Of a stretch of 64,000 bases of DNA, positions 27,047 to 37,520 are shown piece by piece. The translations under genes and the position numbers were made by a program. Numbering within the stretch: position 1 is the first letter of the stretch; every line of letters starts with the position of its first letter. The notes under the pieces were generated by a model. The model had not been told where the DNA came from. It saw only the letters and a list, made by a program, of their open reading frames with translations, and did not search any database. The stretch is taken from assembly GCF_024347655.1 (NCBI RefSeq), contig NZ_AP025514.1, forward strand, positions 2,790,001 to 2,854,000, read 5' to 3'. This DNA is from Vibrio toranzoniae. GTDB lineage: Bacteria > Pseudomonadota > Gammaproteobacteria > Enterobacterales > Vibrionaceae.

Positions 27047-27667
27047 ATGTCTGAAGTAAAATTTGAAACTGTAGAGCAAAAAGCAAGCTACGGTATCGGT
27101 CTACAAATGGGCCAACAACTTGCTGGTTCTGGTCTTGAAGGCCTAAACGTTGACGCAATCGCTGCCGGTATCGCAACTGCTCTAGTTGGTGACATGCCAG
27201 CTATCGAAATTGACGAAATCAACAATGCACTACAAGAGCTACACACTCGTGGTGAAGCTGCACGTCAAGAACTAGCTAAAGCTGCTGCTGCTGACGGCGA
27301 AGCTTTCTTAGCTGACAACGCTCTTCGTTCAGAAGTGACGGTTCTTGAGTCTGGTCTTCAGTACGAAGTACTCACTGAAGGTACTGGCGAAATTCCAACA
27401 GCAGACAAGCAAGTTCGTGTGCACTACCACGGTGAACTAACTGACGGTACTGTTTTCGACAGCTCTGTATCTCGCGGCCAACCTGCTGAATTCCCAGTAA
27501 CTGGCGTAATTCAAGGTTGGGTACAAGCTCTACAAATGATGCCTGTTGGCTCTAAGTGGAAGCTATACGTCCCTCAAGATCTAGCATACGGTGAGCGTGG
27601 CGCAGGCGCAGCAATCCCACCATTTGCTGCTCTAGTATTTGAAGTAGAACTTCTAGCTATTCTTTAA
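27047..27667 (+). CDS. fklB: FKBP-type peptidyl-prolyl cis-trans isomerase FklB
   Basis: The 206-aa protein has the FKBP-N dimerisation region (residues about 1-95) and an FKBP catalytic domain (about 105-206) with VRVHYHGELTDGTVFDSS, GVIQGWVQALQMMPVGSKWK and [24 protein letters not shown]. No signal peptide is present, so it is cytoplasmic, as in E. coli FklB (206 aa). It accelerates proline isomerisation in protein folding. Confidence 0.94.
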   Translation: MSEVKFETVEQKASYGIGLQMGQQLAGSGLEGLNVDAIAAGIATALVGDMPAIEIDEINNALQELHTRGEAARQELAKAAAADGEAFLADNALRSEVTVLESGLQYEVLTEGTGEIPTADKQVRVHYHGELTDGTVFDSSVSRGQPAEFPVTGVIQGWVQALQMMPVGSKWKLYVPQDLAYGERGAGAAIPPFAALVFEVELLAIL

Positions 27668-27725
27668 TTTTTGAAAAACCTATAGTAAAACAAACTACTA
27701 TAGGGAAATAAAATTAAAATAATCC

Positions 27726-27755
27726 AACGGCGATGTCACTACATCGCCGTTTTTC
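27726..27755 (+). terminator. Rho-independent terminator after fklB
   Basis: An 11-bp stem (AACGGCGATGT / ACATCGCCGTT) with a CACT loop is followed by TTTTCG. An extra 9-bp inverted repeat (CCTATAGTA / TACTATAGG) sits just upstream at 27679-27704 and may add a second hairpin. Confidence 0.88.
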
Positions 27756-27800
27756 GTTTATAGTGAAAGAGTCAATTACTTTATTACTTAAGGACGAATA

Positions 27801-28298
27801 ATGAAGAAAGTACTCATTACAATTTTAAGCAGCCTTGCTGTTGTCTCTTGCGCTAGCACTAGCGATTCTGAACAAAAAGCCAGTTCATCATCAGATACCA
27901 ACTATTCACAACTATCACAAACTGCACTAATGGCAGCTGTGAATATGTGGGCTCAACAAAATGAAACAACGCCGCTCGCAGATAGCGTTGCTGACCAAGC
28001 CTCTGTAACCAACGACCAAGCTATTGGCGGTATCGGTTCAATGCTGGCTCTAGCACAAAACTCACTTGATACTGCTGACAATAAAGAACTCGCATCACTT
28101 ATTCCTGGAATGTCTTCACTTGAATCAAGCGGCTTATCATCTGTTCTAAACTCGCAAACAGCTGTAGAAAGTGCTTTTTCTGGTTTAGGTATGGACTCGT
28201 CAATGATAGCAAAGTTCGCACCAATCATTCTTCAAACACTTCAATCTCAAGGCGCAACAAGTGGATTGATGGACTCACTTGCAGCTATTTGGCAGTAG
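27801..28298 (+). CDS. DUF2780 lipoprotein
   Basis: The 165-aa product has a lipoprotein signal (ILSSLAVVSC; lipidated Cys17) and then a Ser/Ala-rich, mostly helical mature part with no cysteines. The MGLDSS-like repeat (SGLSSVLNSQTAVESAFSGL, GMDSSMIAKFAPIILQTLQS) recalls the DUF2780 (VcgC/VcgE) family of Vibrio. The family has no known function. It is monocistronic, between the fklB terminator and the heptamer repeat. Confidence 0.75.
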   Translation: MKKVLITILSSLAVVSCASTSDSEQKASSSSDTNYSQLSQTALMAAVNMWAQQNETTPLADSVADQASVTNDQAIGGIGSMLALAQNSLDTADNKELASLIPGMSSLESSGLSSVLNSQTAVESAFSGLGMDSSMIAKFAPIILQTLQSQGATSGLMDSLAAIWQ

Positions 28299-28360
28299 CT
28301 ATAAACAGTAAATTAGAGAATAGTTTAAGGGCACTTTGGTGCTCTTTTCTGTGTGCGGAA

Positions 28361-28414
28361 GATATGAGATATGAGATATGAGATATGAGATATGAGATAT
28401 GAGATATGAGATAT
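28361..28414. repeat. 7-bp tandem repeat, about 7.7 copies
   Basis: Perfect tandem copies of the unit GATATGA (equivalently GAGATAT) run through 54 bases with no substitution visible. It lies between a DUF2780 gene and the terminator of the ribosomal cluster, 63 bp after the former. A unit of 7 is not a multiple of 3, and such tracts change copy number by slippage. It is not CRISPR: no spacers. Confidence 0.95.
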
Positions 28415-28502
28415 TTTTTAAAAATGGCGCAGATAAGACAAGCCAAAAATGCCAAACATCGTGGTGCAATTTCTGGTCTTGTTGTCAGATTCGACAGACA
28501 CA

Positions 28503-28531
28503 AAAAAGCCGAGCTAATGCTCGGCTTTTTG
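28503..28531 (-). terminator. Rho-independent terminator of the ribosomal protein cluster
   Basis: A stem AAAAAGCCGAGC / GCTCGGCTTTTT with a 4-base loop lies 20 bp beyond the rplQ stop on the minus strand, with T runs on both sides. It ends the alpha operon. Confidence 0.9.
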
Positions 28532-28551
28532 TATTAATAATCTAGTCTAGA

Positions 28552-28932
28552 TTACTCAGCGGCGTCTTCAGCAGCTGGGCGGTCTACAAGCTCAATGTAA
28601 GCCATTGGAGCTTTATCACCAGTACGGAAACCACATTTAAGAATGCGAGTGTAACCACCTTGGCGAGCCGCAAAGCGCGGGCCTAGTTCATTAAATAGTT
28701 TTGCTACAACTTCGTTATCACGAGTGCGAGCAAATGCAAGACGACGGTTAGCAACACTGTCTGTCTTAGCTAGGGTAATCAACGGCTCAATTACGCGACG
28801 TAGTTCTTTTGCTTTAGGCACGGTAGTCTTAATAACTTCGTGACGAACAAGAGAGCTAGCCATGTTGCTGAACATCGCTTTACGATGACTGCTGTTGCGG
28901 TTGAGTTGACGACCACTTTTACGATGGCGCAT
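28552..28932 (-). CDS. rplQ: ribosomal protein L17
   Basis: L17 binds 23S rRNA in the large subunit. The 126-aa sequence ([20 protein letters not shown] at the start) is the bacterial L17; the last gene of the alpha operon, 24 bp after rpoA. The C-terminal acidic tail (PAAEDAAE) is typical of enteric and vibrio forms. Confidence 0.98.
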   Translation of the reverse strand: MRHRKSGRQLNRNSSHRKAMFSNMASSLVRHEVIKTTVPKAKELRRVIEPLITLAKTDSVANRRLAFARTRDNEVVAKLFNELGPRFAARQGGYTRILKCGFRTGDKAPMAYIELVDRPAAEDAAE

Positions 28933-28956
28933 GACCTAATCCTTCTAACTTTTCGA

Positions 28957-29949
28957 TTAATCTTCAGCGATTGACGCTGGTGGCCAATTTTCTAGGCGCA
29001 TGCCTAGAGAAAGACCACGTGAAGCAAGCACATCTTTAATCTCTGTAAGAGATTTCTTACCAAGGTTTGGCGTTTTAAGTAGCTCAACCTCAGTGCGCTG
29101 TACAAGATCACCGATGTAGTGAATCGCTTCTGCTTTCAAACAGTTAGCAGAGCGAACTGTTAGTTCAAGATCGTCTACAGGACGTAGTAGGATAGGATCG
29201 AATTCTGGCTTCTCTTCCTTCTCCTCAGGTACACGTACATCACGAAGATCTACGAACGCATCCAATTGTTCAGCTAAAATAGTAGCTGCACGACGGATTG
29301 CTTCCTCAGGTTCTAGAGTACCGTTCGTTTCCATATCGATAACAAGCTTGTCTAAGTCAGTACGTTGTTCTACACGTGCCGCTTCTACAGCGTAGGCGAT
29401 TTTATCGACCGGGCTGTAGGTAGCGTCAACAAGTAGACGACCGATTGGACGCTCATCTTCTTCAGTATGGATACGAGCTGAAGCTGGAACGTAACCACGA
29501 CCACGTTCTACTTTGATTCGCATAGCGATCTCAGCATTGTCATCCGTTAGGTGACAAATTACGTGCTCAGGGTTAGCGATCTCTACATCACCATCGTGGG
29601 TGATGTCACCTGCAACAACAGGGCCTGAGCCTGATTTGTTCAGTGTAATAAACACTTCATCTTTGCCTTCAGCAACGCGTACAGCCAAACCTTTAAGGTT
29701 CAGAAGGATTTCAAGGATATCTTCCTGAACGCCTTCTTTAGTGCTGTATTCGTGTAGCACACCTTCAATTTCAACTTCTGTTACGGCACAACCCGGCATA
29801 GAAGATAGAAGAATGCGGCGAAGAGCATTACCTAGAGTGTGGCCGAAACCGCGCTCTAATGGCTCAAGAGTTACTTTCGCGTGTGTCGTATTGATCTGTT
29901 CAATGTCAACAAGACGCGGCTTAAGAAATTCTGTTACAGAACCCTGCAT
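28957..29949 (-). CDS. rpoA: RNA polymerase alpha subunit
   Basis: The alpha subunit nucleates RNA polymerase assembly and contacts activators and UP elements. Of 330 residues, about 1-235 form the assembly domain ([22 protein letters not shown] block, here [20 protein letters not shown]) and about 250-330 the C-terminal DNA-binding domain with [17 protein letters not shown] and [13 protein letters not shown]. Length agrees with E. coli (329 aa). It is in the alpha operon between rpsD and rplQ. Confidence 0.99.
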   Translation of the reverse strand: MQGSVTEFLKPRLVDIEQINTTHAKVTLEPLERGFGHTLGNALRRILLSSMPGCAVTEVEIEGVLHEYSTKEGVQEDILEILLNLKGLAVRVAEGKDEVFITLNKSGSGPVVAGDITHDGDVEIANPEHVICHLTDDNAEIAMRIKVERGRGYVPASARIHTEEDERPIGRLLVDATYSPVDKIAYAVEAARVEQRTDLDKLVIDMETNGTLEPEEAIRRAATILAEQLDAFVDLRDVRVPEEKEEKPEFDPILLRPVDDLELTVRSANCLKAEAIHYIGDLVQRTEVELLKTPNLGKKSLTEIKDVLASRGLSLGMRLENWPPASIAED

Positions 29950-29971
29950 TGTGTCCTCTCTTTTTTTAACC

Positions 29972-30592
29972 TTACTTAGAGTAAAGTTCGACGATCAAGT
30001 GTTCATTGATGTCAGCTGATAGATCAGAACGCTCAGGCATACGCTTGAATGTACCTTCCATTTTGCCAGCATCTACTTCAATCCAAGTTGGCTTTTCACG
30101 TTGTTCAGCAACTTCTAGAGCAGCTTTAATACGAGATTGCTGTTTAGCTTTCTCGCGAATAGAAACAACGTCATTTGCCGCTACTTTGAAAGAAGGAACG
30201 TTTACAACTTTACCGTTAACTAGGATAGACTTGTGGCTAACTAGTTGACGAGATTCAGCGCGAGTTGCACCAAAACCCATACGGTAAACTACGTTATCAA
30301 GACGACCTTCAAGAAGCTGAAGCAGGTTTGCACCCGTGTTGCCTTTAAGACGTGCAGCTTCTTTGTAGTAGTTGCGGAATTGTTTTTCTAGAACGCCGTA
30401 GATACGACGAACTTTTTGCTTCTCACGAAGCTGAACGCCATACTCAGATAGACGACCGCGACGAGCGCCGTGTACACCTGGTGCGTTATCAATTTTACAC
30501 TTGGTATCGATCGCACGGACACCAGACTTAAGAAATAAGTCAGTACCTTCGCGACGGCTAAGCTTCAGCTTAGGACCCAAATATCTTGCCAT
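29972..30592 (-). CDS. rpsD: ribosomal protein S4
   Basis: S4 starts 30S assembly by binding the 16S 5' domain and, in gammaproteobacteria, represses its own operon by binding the alpha leader. The 206-aa protein starts [20 protein letters not shown] and has the S4 RNA-binding fold with [20 protein letters not shown]. It carries no zinc-binding cysteine cluster. The likely target of its feedback is the leader upstream of rpsM at 31390-31486. Confidence 0.99.
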   Translation of the reverse strand: MARYLGPKLKLSRREGTDLFLKSGVRAIDTKCKIDNAPGVHGARRGRLSEYGVQLREKQKVRRIYGVLEKQFRNYYKEAARLKGNTGANLLQLLEGRLDNVVYRMGFGATRAESRQLVSHKSILVNGKVVNVPSFKVAANDVVSIREKAKQQSRIKAALEVAEQREKPTWIEVDAGKMEGTFKRMPERSDLSADINEHLIVELYSK

Positions 30593-30623
30593 GATCTTTC
30601 TCCAATATTCCTAGAAACGAAAC

Positions 30624-31019
<396 letters not shown>

Positions 31020-31032
31020 CTACCTTATCCGA

Positions 31033-31389
31033 CTATTTCTTGATCGGCTTGCGCGGACCCTTACGGGTGCGAGCGTTGGTTTTAGTACGCTGTCCACGTA
31101 GTGGTAGACTGCGACGATGACGAAGACCGCGGTAACAGCCAAGGTCCATAAGACGCTTGATGTTCATCGATACTTCACGACGTAGATCACCTTCTACAGT
31201 GTACTTAGCTACACCATCACGCAGTTGATCGATCTGCTCTTCAGTTAGTTCACTGATCTTAGCATCTTCAGCAATACCCACTTCAGCTAGAATAGCTTGA
31301 GAGCGAGTTTTACCGATACCGTAGATTGCAGTAAGTGCAATTACAGAATGCTTATGATCAGGAATGTTAATGCCGGCTATACGGGCCAT
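31033..31389 (-). CDS. rpsM: ribosomal protein S13
   Basis: S13 forms intersubunit bridges and touches the P-site tRNA. The 118-aa product has [20 protein letters not shown] at its start and a basic tail [18 protein letters not shown]. It is the first gene of the alpha operon; its start codon is in the S4-controlled leader. Confidence 0.99.
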   Translation of the reverse strand: MARIAGINIPDHKHSVIALTAIYGIGKTRSQAILAEVGIAEDAKISELTEEQIDQLRDGVAKYTVEGDLRREVSMNIKRLMDLGCYRGLRHRRSLPLRGQRTKTNARTRKGPRKPIKK

Positions 31390-31486
31390 TATTCACTCCT
31401 AAGGGGGTTCATAAAAGAATTATCCGCAGCAAAGCCCGTTATGGATACGCTGCGGCATACTACTTCTTTTGCACGCAAAAGGTAGG
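31390..31486 (-). promoter_or_regulatory. Alpha-operon leader with S4-binding pseudoknot (Alpha_RBS type)
   Basis: The leader, read on the minus strand, contains AACGGGCTTTGCTGC, closely parallel to the AACGGGCUUUUCAGC of the E. coli alpha leader, with complementary segments on both sides and an AGGAG ribosome site just before rpsM. In E. coli this RNA folds into a double pseudoknot that S4 stabilises to block translation of rpsM. The same control is expected here; the fold has not been computed. Confidence 0.75.
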
Positions 31487-31492
31487 CCGAGG

Positions 31493-31521
31493 AATATACT
31501 CGACTCTACCTTGTATTTCAA
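31493..31521 (-). promoter_or_regulatory. Promoter of the alpha operon
   Basis: On the minus strand TTGAAA (31516-31521) and TATATT (31493-31498) are separated by 17 bp, giving a near-consensus sigma-70 promoter. The start site near 31486 creates a leader of about 97 bases before rpsM, the length needed for the S4 target. Confidence 0.75.
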
Positions 31522-31538
31522 GTAAAAATTTCTGCTAA

Positions 31539-31652
31539 TTAGCCTTGGCGTTGCTTATGCTTTGGCTCACTGCAAATCACGCGAACGACACCGTTACGCT
31601 TGATAACTTTACAGTTACGGCAGATTTTTTTAACGGAAGCACGAACTTTCAT
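31539..31652 (-). CDS. rpmJ: ribosomal protein L36
   Basis: L36 is the smallest 50S protein and stabilises 23S rRNA. The 37-aa frame reads [20 protein letters not shown] and onward, with Cys11, Cys14, Cys27 and His32 forming a zinc ribbon (the zinc-containing form). It follows secY by 41 bp. Many Vibrio also carry a zinc-free paralogue elsewhere, a fact of the family rather than of this window. Confidence 0.97.
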
Positions 31653-31693
31653 TGCTAAACTCCGTAAATGGAATCGAAATTGTTATAACCGAA

Positions 31694-33028
31694 TTAACGG
31701 CCGTAACCTTTTAGATTCGCTTTCTTTAACACAGAATCATACTGTTGAGACATCAGATGAGTCTGTACCTGTGCCATGAAATCCATGATAACTACCACTA
31801 CGATTAATAGTGAAGTGCCGCCGAAGTAGAAACGAACGTTCCACGCGACCATCATGAACTCAGGAATCAGACATATAAAAGTAATGTATAGAGCGCCCGC
31901 AAGGGTCAGTCTAGTCATCACTTTATCGATATATTTCGCTGTCTGCTCACCTGGGCGGATACCGGGTACGAATGCACCAGACTTCTTCAAGTTATCAGCT
32001 GTTTCGCGAGGGTTAAACACCAACGCTGTATAGAAGAAACAGAAGAAGATTATAGCTGCTGCATAAAGCATTACATACAGAGGCTGACCTGGGCTAAGAG
32101 CTAATGACACGTCAGTTAACCAACCGAACGCGCTGCTTTCACCATTTTGACCAAACCACTGTGCTAATGTTCCTGGGAACAAAATAATACTCGATGCAAA
32201 AATCGCTGGAATAACACCTGCCATATTAATTTTAAGAGGCAGATGAGAGCTTTGTGCTGCAAAAACTTTACGACCTTGTTGACGTTTCGCATAGTTAACG
32301 ACAATACGACGTTGACCACGTTCCATGAAAACTACGAAGTAAATAACAGCAAAAGACAAAACAGCAATCAACAGCAGAAGAAGCACATGCAATTCACCTT
32401 GACGCGCTTGCTCGATTGTTTGACCGATTGCAGAAGGCAACCCAGCAACAATACCTGCAAAAATCAGAATGGAAATACCATTACCGATTCCTCGCTCAGT
32501 GATTTGTTCACCTAACCACATTAAAAACATGGTACCAGTTACTAAACTCACGGTTGCAATAAGCGTAAACATGGTTTGGTTGATAACAACCAGATTATCG
32601 ACCATGTTTGGTAAGCCTGTTGCGATACCAATAGCTTGGAATGTTGCAAGTACAAGCGTGCCGTAGCGTGTATATTGGCTTATCTTACGACGGCCTGCTT
32701 CACCCTCTTTCTTGAGTTCCGCTAACGCTGGATGAACTACAGTTAGCAATTGGACTACGATCGATGCCGAAATGTACGGCATGATACCCAATGCTAATAT
32801 AGATGCACGCTCAAGAGCACCACCGGAGAACATGTTAAACATTTCAACGATGGTACCTTTTTGCTGATCGAACAAATCGGCAAGTACAGCTGCGTCAATA
32901 CCAGGGATCGGCACAAAAGAGCCGGCTCGGAATACTAAAAGTGCACCAATTACGAATAATAAGCGCGACTTTAGTTCACTTAAGCCGCTTTGAGCACTAC
33001 GAAAATCTTTTCCTGGTTTCTTAGCCAT
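31694..33028 (-). CDS. secY: protein translocase subunit SecY
   Basis: SecY forms the protein-conducting channel of the inner-membrane SecYEG complex. The 444-aa protein has about ten transmembrane helices; the plug region [20 protein letters not shown] and the loop [20 protein letters not shown] are well conserved. It lies at the end of the spc operon, before rpmJ. Confidence 0.98.
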   Translation of the reverse strand: MAKKPGKDFRSAQSGLSELKSRLLFVIGALLVFRAGSFVPIPGIDAAVLADLFDQQKGTIVEMFNMFSGGALERASILALGIMPYISASIVVQLLTVVHPALAELKKEGEAGRRKISQYTRYGTLVLATFQAIGIATGLPNMVDNLVVINQTMFTLIATVSLVTGTMFLMWLGEQITERGIGNGISILIFAGIVAGLPSAIGQTIEQARQGELHVLLLLLIAVLSFAVIYFVVFMERGQRRIVVNYAKRQQGRKVFAAQSSHLPLKINMAGVIPAIFASSIILFPGTLAQWFGQNGESSAFGWLTDVSLALSPGQPLYVMLYAAAIIFFCFFYTALVFNPRETADNLKKSGAFVPGIRPGEQTAKYIDKVMTRLTLAGALYITFICLIPEFMMVAWNVRFYFGGTSLLIVVVVIMDFMAQVQTHLMSQQYDSVLKKANLKGYGR

Positions 33029-33048
33029 CTGTACCTCGTTCCTCGAGA

Positions 33049-33483
33049 TTATTCCTCGATTTTACCGCCTGCAGCTTCGATTGCAGCTTTAGCGCCTTTA
33101 GTCACGCGTAGACCTTTAACAGTCACAGCTTTGCTTAGGTCACCAGAAAGAACGATCTTAACAAATTCGATGTTCTTAGTGATAACGTTAGCAGCTTTAA
33201 GGCTGTTAAGATCAACTACGTCACCTGTTACTTTCGCTAGCTCAGCTAGACGAACTTCAGCAGACACTAGGCTCTTACGAGAAGTGAAACCGAACTTAGG
33301 TAGACGTTGTTTTAGAGGCATTTGACCGCCTTCAAAACCTGGACGAACAGAGCCGCCAGAACGTGACTTTTGACCTTTGTGACCGCGGCCACCTGTTTTA
33401 CCAAGGCCAGAACCGATACCACGACCTACACGCTTCTTAGAAGGTTTAGAGCCAGTAGCCGGTGATAGAGTATTCAAACGCAT
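33049..33483 (-). CDS. rplO: ribosomal protein L15
   Basis: L15 is a late-assembly 50S protein rich in glycine and basic residues. The 144-aa protein shows [20 protein letters not shown] and the C-terminal [15 protein letters not shown]. It sits between rpmD and secY. Confidence 0.98.
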   Translation of the reverse strand: MRLNTLSPATGSKPSKKRVGRGIGSGLGKTGGRGHKGQKSRSGGSVRPGFEGGQMPLKQRLPKFGFTSRKSLVSAEVRLAELAKVTGDVVDLNSLKAANVITKNIEFVKIVLSGDLSKAVTVKGLRVTKGAKAAIEAAGGKIEE

Positions 33484-33488
33484 TCTGA

Positions 33489-33665
33489 TTACTCCTCAAT
33501 CTTAACCATGTAGTAAACCTTGTTGATCATACCGCGTACGCACGGTGTATCTTCAAGTTCTACTGTATGGTTGATGCGACGAAGACCTAGACCTTTAAGA
33601 CACGCTTTGTGCTTAGGTAGGCGACCAATTGAGCTTTTAGTTTGAGTTACTTTAATAGTTGCCAT
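33489..33665 (-). CDS. rpmD: ribosomal protein L30
   Basis: L30 is a small 50S protein. The start is the ATG at 33665 ([20 protein letters not shown]), giving 58 aa as in the family; an in-frame extension to 33692 overlaps rpsE and lacks its own signal. The C-terminal [12 protein letters not shown] is diagnostic. Confidence 0.98.
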   Translation of the reverse strand: MATIKVTQTKSSIGRLPKHKACLKGLGLRRINHTVELEDTPCVRGMINKVYYMVKIEE

Positions 33666-33672
33666 CGTGTGC

Positions 33673-34173
33673 TTACTCCGAAATAGATTCAACAGTTAGA
33701 CCACGTTTAGCAGCAACCATTTCTGGTGACTTAACGTCTACTAAAGCACCAATCGTTGCACGAACGATATTGATAGGGTTCGTAGAACCGTATGCTTTAG
33801 AAAGTACGTTATGTACGCCCGCAACTTCAAGTACAGCACGCATTGCACCACCGGCAATAACACCTGTACCTTCAGCAGCTGGCTGCATGTAAACTTTAGA
33901 GCCCGAATGACGACCTTTCACCGGGTGGTGAAGAGTGCCTTCGTTAAGCGCAACAGTAACCATGTTACGACGCGCCTTTTCCATTGCTTTTTGAATCGCA
34001 GCAGGTACTTCACGAGCTTTGCCGTAACCGAAACCTACACGACCATTACCGTCACCAACTACTGTTAGTGCAGTGAAGCTCATGATTCGACCACCTTTAA
34101 CCGTCTTAGATACACGGTTAACAGCAATCAATTTTTCTTGCAAATCATTAGCTTGTTGTTGTTCTTTAGCCAT
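33673..34173 (-). CDS. rpsE: ribosomal protein S5
   Basis: S5 helps decoding accuracy and mRNA helicase activity of the 30S. The 166-aa protein has [20 protein letters not shown] and the glycine-rich [20 protein letters not shown]. It lies between rplR and rpmD in the spc operon. Confidence 0.98.
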   Translation of the reverse strand: MAKEQQQANDLQEKLIAVNRVSKTVKGGRIMSFTALTVVGDGNGRVGFGYGKAREVPAAIQKAMEKARRNMVTVALNEGTLHHPVKGRHSGSKVYMQPAAEGTGVIAGGAMRAVLEVAGVHNVLSKAYGSTNPINIVRATIGALVDVKSPEMVAAKRGLTVESISE

Positions 34174-34187
34174 CTTCCAACCCTACC

Positions 34188-34541
34188 TTAGAATTTCAGA
34201 CCAGCTTCGCGAGCAGATTCTGCTAGCGCCGCTACTCGACCGTGGTATTGGAAACCAGAACGATCGAATGCAACTGAAGCTACGCCTTTTTCAAGAGCGC
34301 GCTCAGCAACAGTTTTACCAACTGTTTTAGCTGCATCAATGTTACCAGTGTTCTTAACTTGCTCACGGATCGCTTTTTCTACAGTAGAAGCAGCTGCGAT
34401 AACCTCAGAGCCGTTTGCCGAGATAACTTGTGCGTAAACATGGCGAGGAGTACGGTGTACTACCAGGCGAGTTGCACCAAGTTCTGCAATCTTACGACGT
34501 GCACGTGTAGCACGACGGATGCGAGATGCTTTCTTATCCAT
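34188..34541 (-). CDS. rplR: ribosomal protein L18
   Basis: L18 binds 5S rRNA and helps attach it to the 50S subunit. The 117-aa sequence begins [20 protein letters not shown] and ends with [14 protein letters not shown]. Position between rplF and rpsE is standard. Confidence 0.98.
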   Translation of the reverse strand: MDKKASRIRRATRARRKIAELGATRLVVHRTPRHVYAQVISANGSEVIAAASTVEKAIREQVKNTGNIDAAKTVGKTVAERALEKGVASVAFDRSGFQYHGRVAALAESAREAGLKF

Positions 34542-34550
34542 AGTGATACC

Positions 34551-35084
34551 TTACTTCTTCTTAGCTTCTTTAGTACGCACATTTTCATCTGCGTAACGTA
34601 CACCTTTACCTTTATAAGGCTCAGGCTCACGATAAGAACGAATGTCAGCCGCAACTTGACCAACTAGCTGTTTATCACAACCAGTTACAATGATCTCAGT
34701 TTGGCTAGGGCACTCAGCTTTAATACCTTCAGGTAGAGCGTGCTCTACTGGGTGAGAAAAACCAAGAGTTAGAGCTACAGAGTTGCCTTTCATAGCAGCA
34801 CGGTAACCAACACCCTTAAGAGTAAGCTTCTTAGTGAAGCCCTCAGTAACACCCACAACCATGTTGTTAACTAGAGCGCGAGCTGTACCAGCTTGTGCCC
34901 ATGCGTTAGCAACACCTTCTTTCGGACCGAAAGTTAGGTTGTTTTCTTCCTGTGCAATAACTACGGCGTTGTTAAGAACGCGAGTAAGCTCACCTTTGCT
35001 ACCTTTTACAGTAACTTCTTGGCCGTTTAGTTTCACCTCTACGCCAGCTGGAATAGCGACAGGTGCTTTAGCAACACGAGACAT
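34551..35084 (-). CDS. rplF: ribosomal protein L6
   Basis: L6 sits near the factor-binding site of the 50S subunit. The 177-aa protein has two similar beta-rich halves, with [19 protein letters not shown] and the C-terminal [19 protein letters not shown]. It lies between rpsH and rplR. Confidence 0.98.
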   Translation of the reverse strand: MSRVAKAPVAIPAGVEVKLNGQEVTVKGSKGELTRVLNNAVVIAQEENNLTFGPKEGVANAWAQAGTARALVNNMVVGVTEGFTKKLTLKGVGYRAAMKGNSVALTLGFSHPVEHALPEGIKAECPSQTEIIVTGCDKQLVGQVAADIRSYREPEPYKGKGVRYADENVRTKEAKKK

Positions 35085-35094
35085 AATCTACTCC

Positions 35095-35487
35095 TTAAGC
35101 TACGTAACAGATGATTTCACCGCCAAGACCTGCTTTACGAGCAGCACGGTCAGACATCAGACCCTTGGAAGTAGAAACAACTGCAATACCAAGACCACCC
35201 ATCACTGTAGGTAAAGAGTCTTTATTTTTATAAACTCTTAGACCAGGACGTGATACACGCTTGATTTGCTCGATTACAGGTTTAGCTTGGAAGTACTTTA
35301 GAGTAACTTCTAGCTCAGGTTTTGCTTCGCCTTCAACAGCGAAGTCTACGATGTAACCTTCAGCTTTAAGTAATGCAGCAATTGCAACTTTAAGCTTTGA
35401 AGAAGGCATTTTTACAGCAACTTTGTTTGCTGCCTGACCGTTACGAACTCGGGTCAGCATATCCGAAATCGGATCTTGCATGCTCAT
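35095..35487 (-). CDS. rpsH: ribosomal protein S8
   Basis: S8 binds the 16S central domain; in E. coli it is the feedback repressor of the spc operon, binding near the start of rplE. The 130-aa product begins [20 protein letters not shown] and ends [11 protein letters not shown]. The equivalent S8 target near 36378 was not mapped. Confidence 0.98.
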   Translation of the reverse strand: MSMQDPISDMLTRVRNGQAANKVAVKMPSSKLKVAIAALLKAEGYIVDFAVEGEAKPELEVTLKYFQAKPVIEQIKRVSRPGLRVYKNKDSLPTVMGGLGIAVVSTSKGLMSDRAARKAGLGGEIICYVA

Positions 35488-35516
35488 AAGATTTACTCCA
35501 AATGATTAAGTGGCAA

Positions 35517-35822
35517 TTACCAGCTAGCCTTACGAAGACCCGGAATCTCGCCTTTCATGCAAGCTTCACGAACCTTAATGCGGCTTAGACCGAATTTACG
35601 TAGGTAACCGTGTGGACGACCAGTTTGGTTGCAACGGTTGCGCTGACGTGATGCACTTGAATCACGTGGAAGAGATTGCAGTTTAAGAACCGCATTCCAA
35701 CGATCTTCTTCAGATGCGTTTACATCGCTAATGATAACTTTTAGCGCAGAACGCTTTTCAGCGAACTTAACTACTAGTTTTGCACGTTTAGCTTCACGTG
35801 CTTTCATTGATTGTTTAGCCAT
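35517..35822 (-). CDS. rpsN: ribosomal protein S14
   Basis: S14 is part of the 30S head. The 101-aa protein starts at the ATG at 35822 ([20 protein letters not shown]); a longer in-frame reading into rplE is not real. It is the zinc-independent long form: the CxxC pairs of the short form are missing, only single cysteines appear in [15 protein letters not shown] and EACMKGE. Confidence 0.98.
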   Translation of the reverse strand: MAKQSMKAREAKRAKLVVKFAEKRSALKVIISDVNASEEDRWNAVLKLQSLPRDSSASRQRNRCNQTGRPHGYLRKFGLSRIKVREACMKGEIPGLRKASW

Positions 35823-35838
35823 AACAGTAACCCTACCC

Positions 35839-36378
35839 TTACTTACGGAATGGGAAGTTAAAGGCAGCCAGCAGAGCTCGGCCTTCCTCATCGGATCCCG
35901 CAGATGTCGTGATAGTAATATCAAGACCGCGGACGCGATCGACTTTATCGTAGTCGATTTCCGGAAAGATGATTTGCTCGCGAACGCCCATGCTGTAGTT
36001 ACCGCGTCCGTCAAAAGACTTAGCGCTAACACCACGGAAATCACGTACACGTGGAAGTGCGATAGAGATTAAACGCTCTAAAAATTCCCACATGCGCTCA
36101 CCACGCAAGGTTACTTTACAACCAATTGGGTAGCCTTCACGAATTTTGAAACCAGCTACAGATTTACGCGCTTTCGTGATAAGTGGCTTCTGACCAGAGA
36201 TCGTTGCCATATCAGATGCTGCGTTTTCTAGCAGTTTCTTATCGTTGATTGCTTCACCAACGCCCATGTTTAGGGTGATTTTCTCAATCCTAGGGACTTG
36301 CATGACGCTTGTGTAGCTGAACTCTTTGGTAAGCTCAGCGACTACAGACGACTTGTAGTAATCATGCAGTTTCGCCAT
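35839..36378 (-). CDS. rplE: ribosomal protein L5
   Basis: L5 binds 5S rRNA and contacts the P-site tRNA elbow. The 179-aa sequence starts [20 protein letters not shown] and shows [20 protein letters not shown] and [20 protein letters not shown]. It follows rplX by 24 bp. Confidence 0.98.
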   Translation of the reverse strand: MAKLHDYYKSSVVAELTKEFSYTSVMQVPRIEKITLNMGVGEAINDKKLLENAASDMATISGQKPLITKARKSVAGFKIREGYPIGCKVTLRGERMWEFLERLISIALPRVRDFRGVSAKSFDGRGNYSMGVREQIIFPEIDYDKVDRVRGLDITITTSAGSDEEGRALLAAFNFPFRK

Positions 36379-36402
36379 AGTAGAACTCCAAATTACTTCT
36401 AA

Positions 36403-36720
36403 TTAGTTAGAAACAGTTTCGCCGTTAGATTTGAAGAAACGAACTTTCTTGCCATCTTCGATACGGAAACCGATACGGTCTGCTTTACCAGTAGCCGCGT
36501 TAAAGACTGCAACGTTAGAAGCATCAATAGCTGCTTCTTGTTCAACGATGCCACCTTGTTGACCTAGAGCCGGAACCGGCTTTTGGTGTTTTTTAACAAG
36601 ATTGATGCCTTCAACAACAACTTTACCAGTTGTCAGAACCTTAGTTACTTTACCTTTCTTGCCTTTATCTTTACCAGCAAGAATGATTACTTCGTCATTA
36701 CGACGGATTTTAGCTGCCAT
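36403..36720 (-). CDS. rplX: ribosomal protein L24
   Basis: L24 is an initiator of 50S assembly with a KOW motif ([20 protein letters not shown], near the N-terminus). Length 105 aa is typical. It lies between rplN and rplE. Confidence 0.98.
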   Translation of the reverse strand: MAAKIRRNDEVIILAGKDKGKKGKVTKVLTTGKVVVEGINLVKKHQKPVPALGQQGGIVEQEAAIDASNVAVFNAATGKADRIGFRIEDGKKVRFFKSNGETVSN

Positions 36721-36731
36721 GTTGCCGCTCC

Positions 36732-37103
36732 TTACAGAACTTCAGGTGCAAGTGATACAATCTTCATGAATTTCGCGTTACGAAGTTCACGAGTCACAGG
36801 ACCAAAGATACGTGTGCCGACTGGTTGCTCAGTAGTGTCATTTAACAATACACAAGCATTACTGTCGAAGCGAATGACAGAACCGTCTGGGCGACGAACG
36901 CCTTTACGGGTGCGCACTACTACCGCCTTCAGAACATCACCTTTCTTTACTTTACCGCGAGGAATTGCTTCCTTCACTGTAACTTTGATGACGTCACCGA
37001 TATGTGCATAACGGCGGTGAGAGCCACCCAGAACCTTAATACACATTACCTTGCGCGCGCCAGAGTTATCTGCTGCGTCAAGTGTACTTTGCATCTGGAT
37101 CAT
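36732..37103 (-). CDS. rplN: ribosomal protein L14
   Basis: L14 forms intersubunit bridge B8. The 123-aa product begins [20 protein letters not shown] and ends [12 protein letters not shown]. It is the first gene of the spc operon; the promoter is just upstream in the gap at 37104-37265. Confidence 0.98.
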   Translation of the reverse strand: MIQMQSTLDAADNSGARKVMCIKVLGGSHRRYAHIGDVIKVTVKEAIPRGKVKKGDVLKAVVVRTRKGVRRPDGSVIRFDSNACVLLNDTTEQPVGTRIFGPVTRELRNAKFMKIVSLAPEVL

Positions 37104-37163
37104 TGTTAGTGCTCCGCTAAATATTAAAACTAGACCCTCTCGGGTCGGGCTGCCTCTTTAAAA

Positions 37164-37178
37164 GGGACGCGAATTGTA
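37164..37178 (-). promoter_or_regulatory. Promoter of the spc operon (-10 and GC-rich discriminator)
   Basis: On the minus strand TACAAT (37173-37178) is followed by TCGCGTCCC. The -35 is poor, so the site is called from the -10, the position after a terminator and before rplN, and the discriminator GCGTCCC, which is identical to that of the str promoter at 47280-47286. GC-rich discriminators are typical of stringently controlled promoters. Confidence 0.6.
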
Positions 37179-37204
37179 CCACCCTTTTTTTAAATTGGGT
37201 AGAC

Positions 37205-37243
37205 AAAAAACAAGCGGCTCCAAAAAATAATTTGGAGCCGCTT
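37205..37243 (-). terminator. Terminator between the S10 and spc operons
   Basis: A 13-bp perfect stem (AAGCGGCTCCAAA / TTTGGAGCCGCTT) with a 6-base loop, followed on the minus strand by GTTTTTTG, lies 22 bp after the rpsQ stop. It marks the end of the S10 unit; readthrough to rplN may be partial. Confidence 0.88.
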
Positions 37244-37265
37244 ATAAGTTATAGAATTACAAAGA

Positions 37266-37520
37266 TTAAATCTTCGCTTTTTCTAGAACTTTAACCAATG
37301 TCCAAGACTTAGTCTTAGACAGAGGACGACACTCAACGATTTCAACTTTGTCGCCTAGGCCACAAGTGTTGTCTTCGTCGTGTGCGTGTACTTTAGTCGT
37401 GCGCTTAACGTATTTACCGTAAATTGGATGTTTTACAGTACGTTCGATAGCAACAACGATAGACTTGTCCATCTTGTCACTTACAACACGACCTTGCTGG
37501 ATGCGGTTAGTTTCGCTCAT
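37266..37520 (-). CDS. rpsQ: ribosomal protein S17
   Basis: S17 is an early 16S-binding protein of the OB fold. The 84-aa product has [20 protein letters not shown] and the C-terminal [17 protein letters not shown]. It is the last gene of the S10 unit and overlaps rpmC by one base. Confidence 0.98.
   Translation of the reverse strand: MSETNRIQQGRVVSDKMDKSIVVAIERTVKHPIYGKYVKRTTKVHAHDEDNTCGLGDKVEIVECRPLSKTKSWTLVKVLEKAKI

Noticed and set aside
28361..28414. CRISPR-like array
   Set aside because: The repeat is a 7-bp unit without spacers, so it is a simple tandem repeat.
28424..28538. 37-codon frame reading through the ribosomal terminator region
   Set aside because: It runs into the hairpin at 28503-28531 and has no ribosome site. 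The AT-rich heptamer tract lies just before it.
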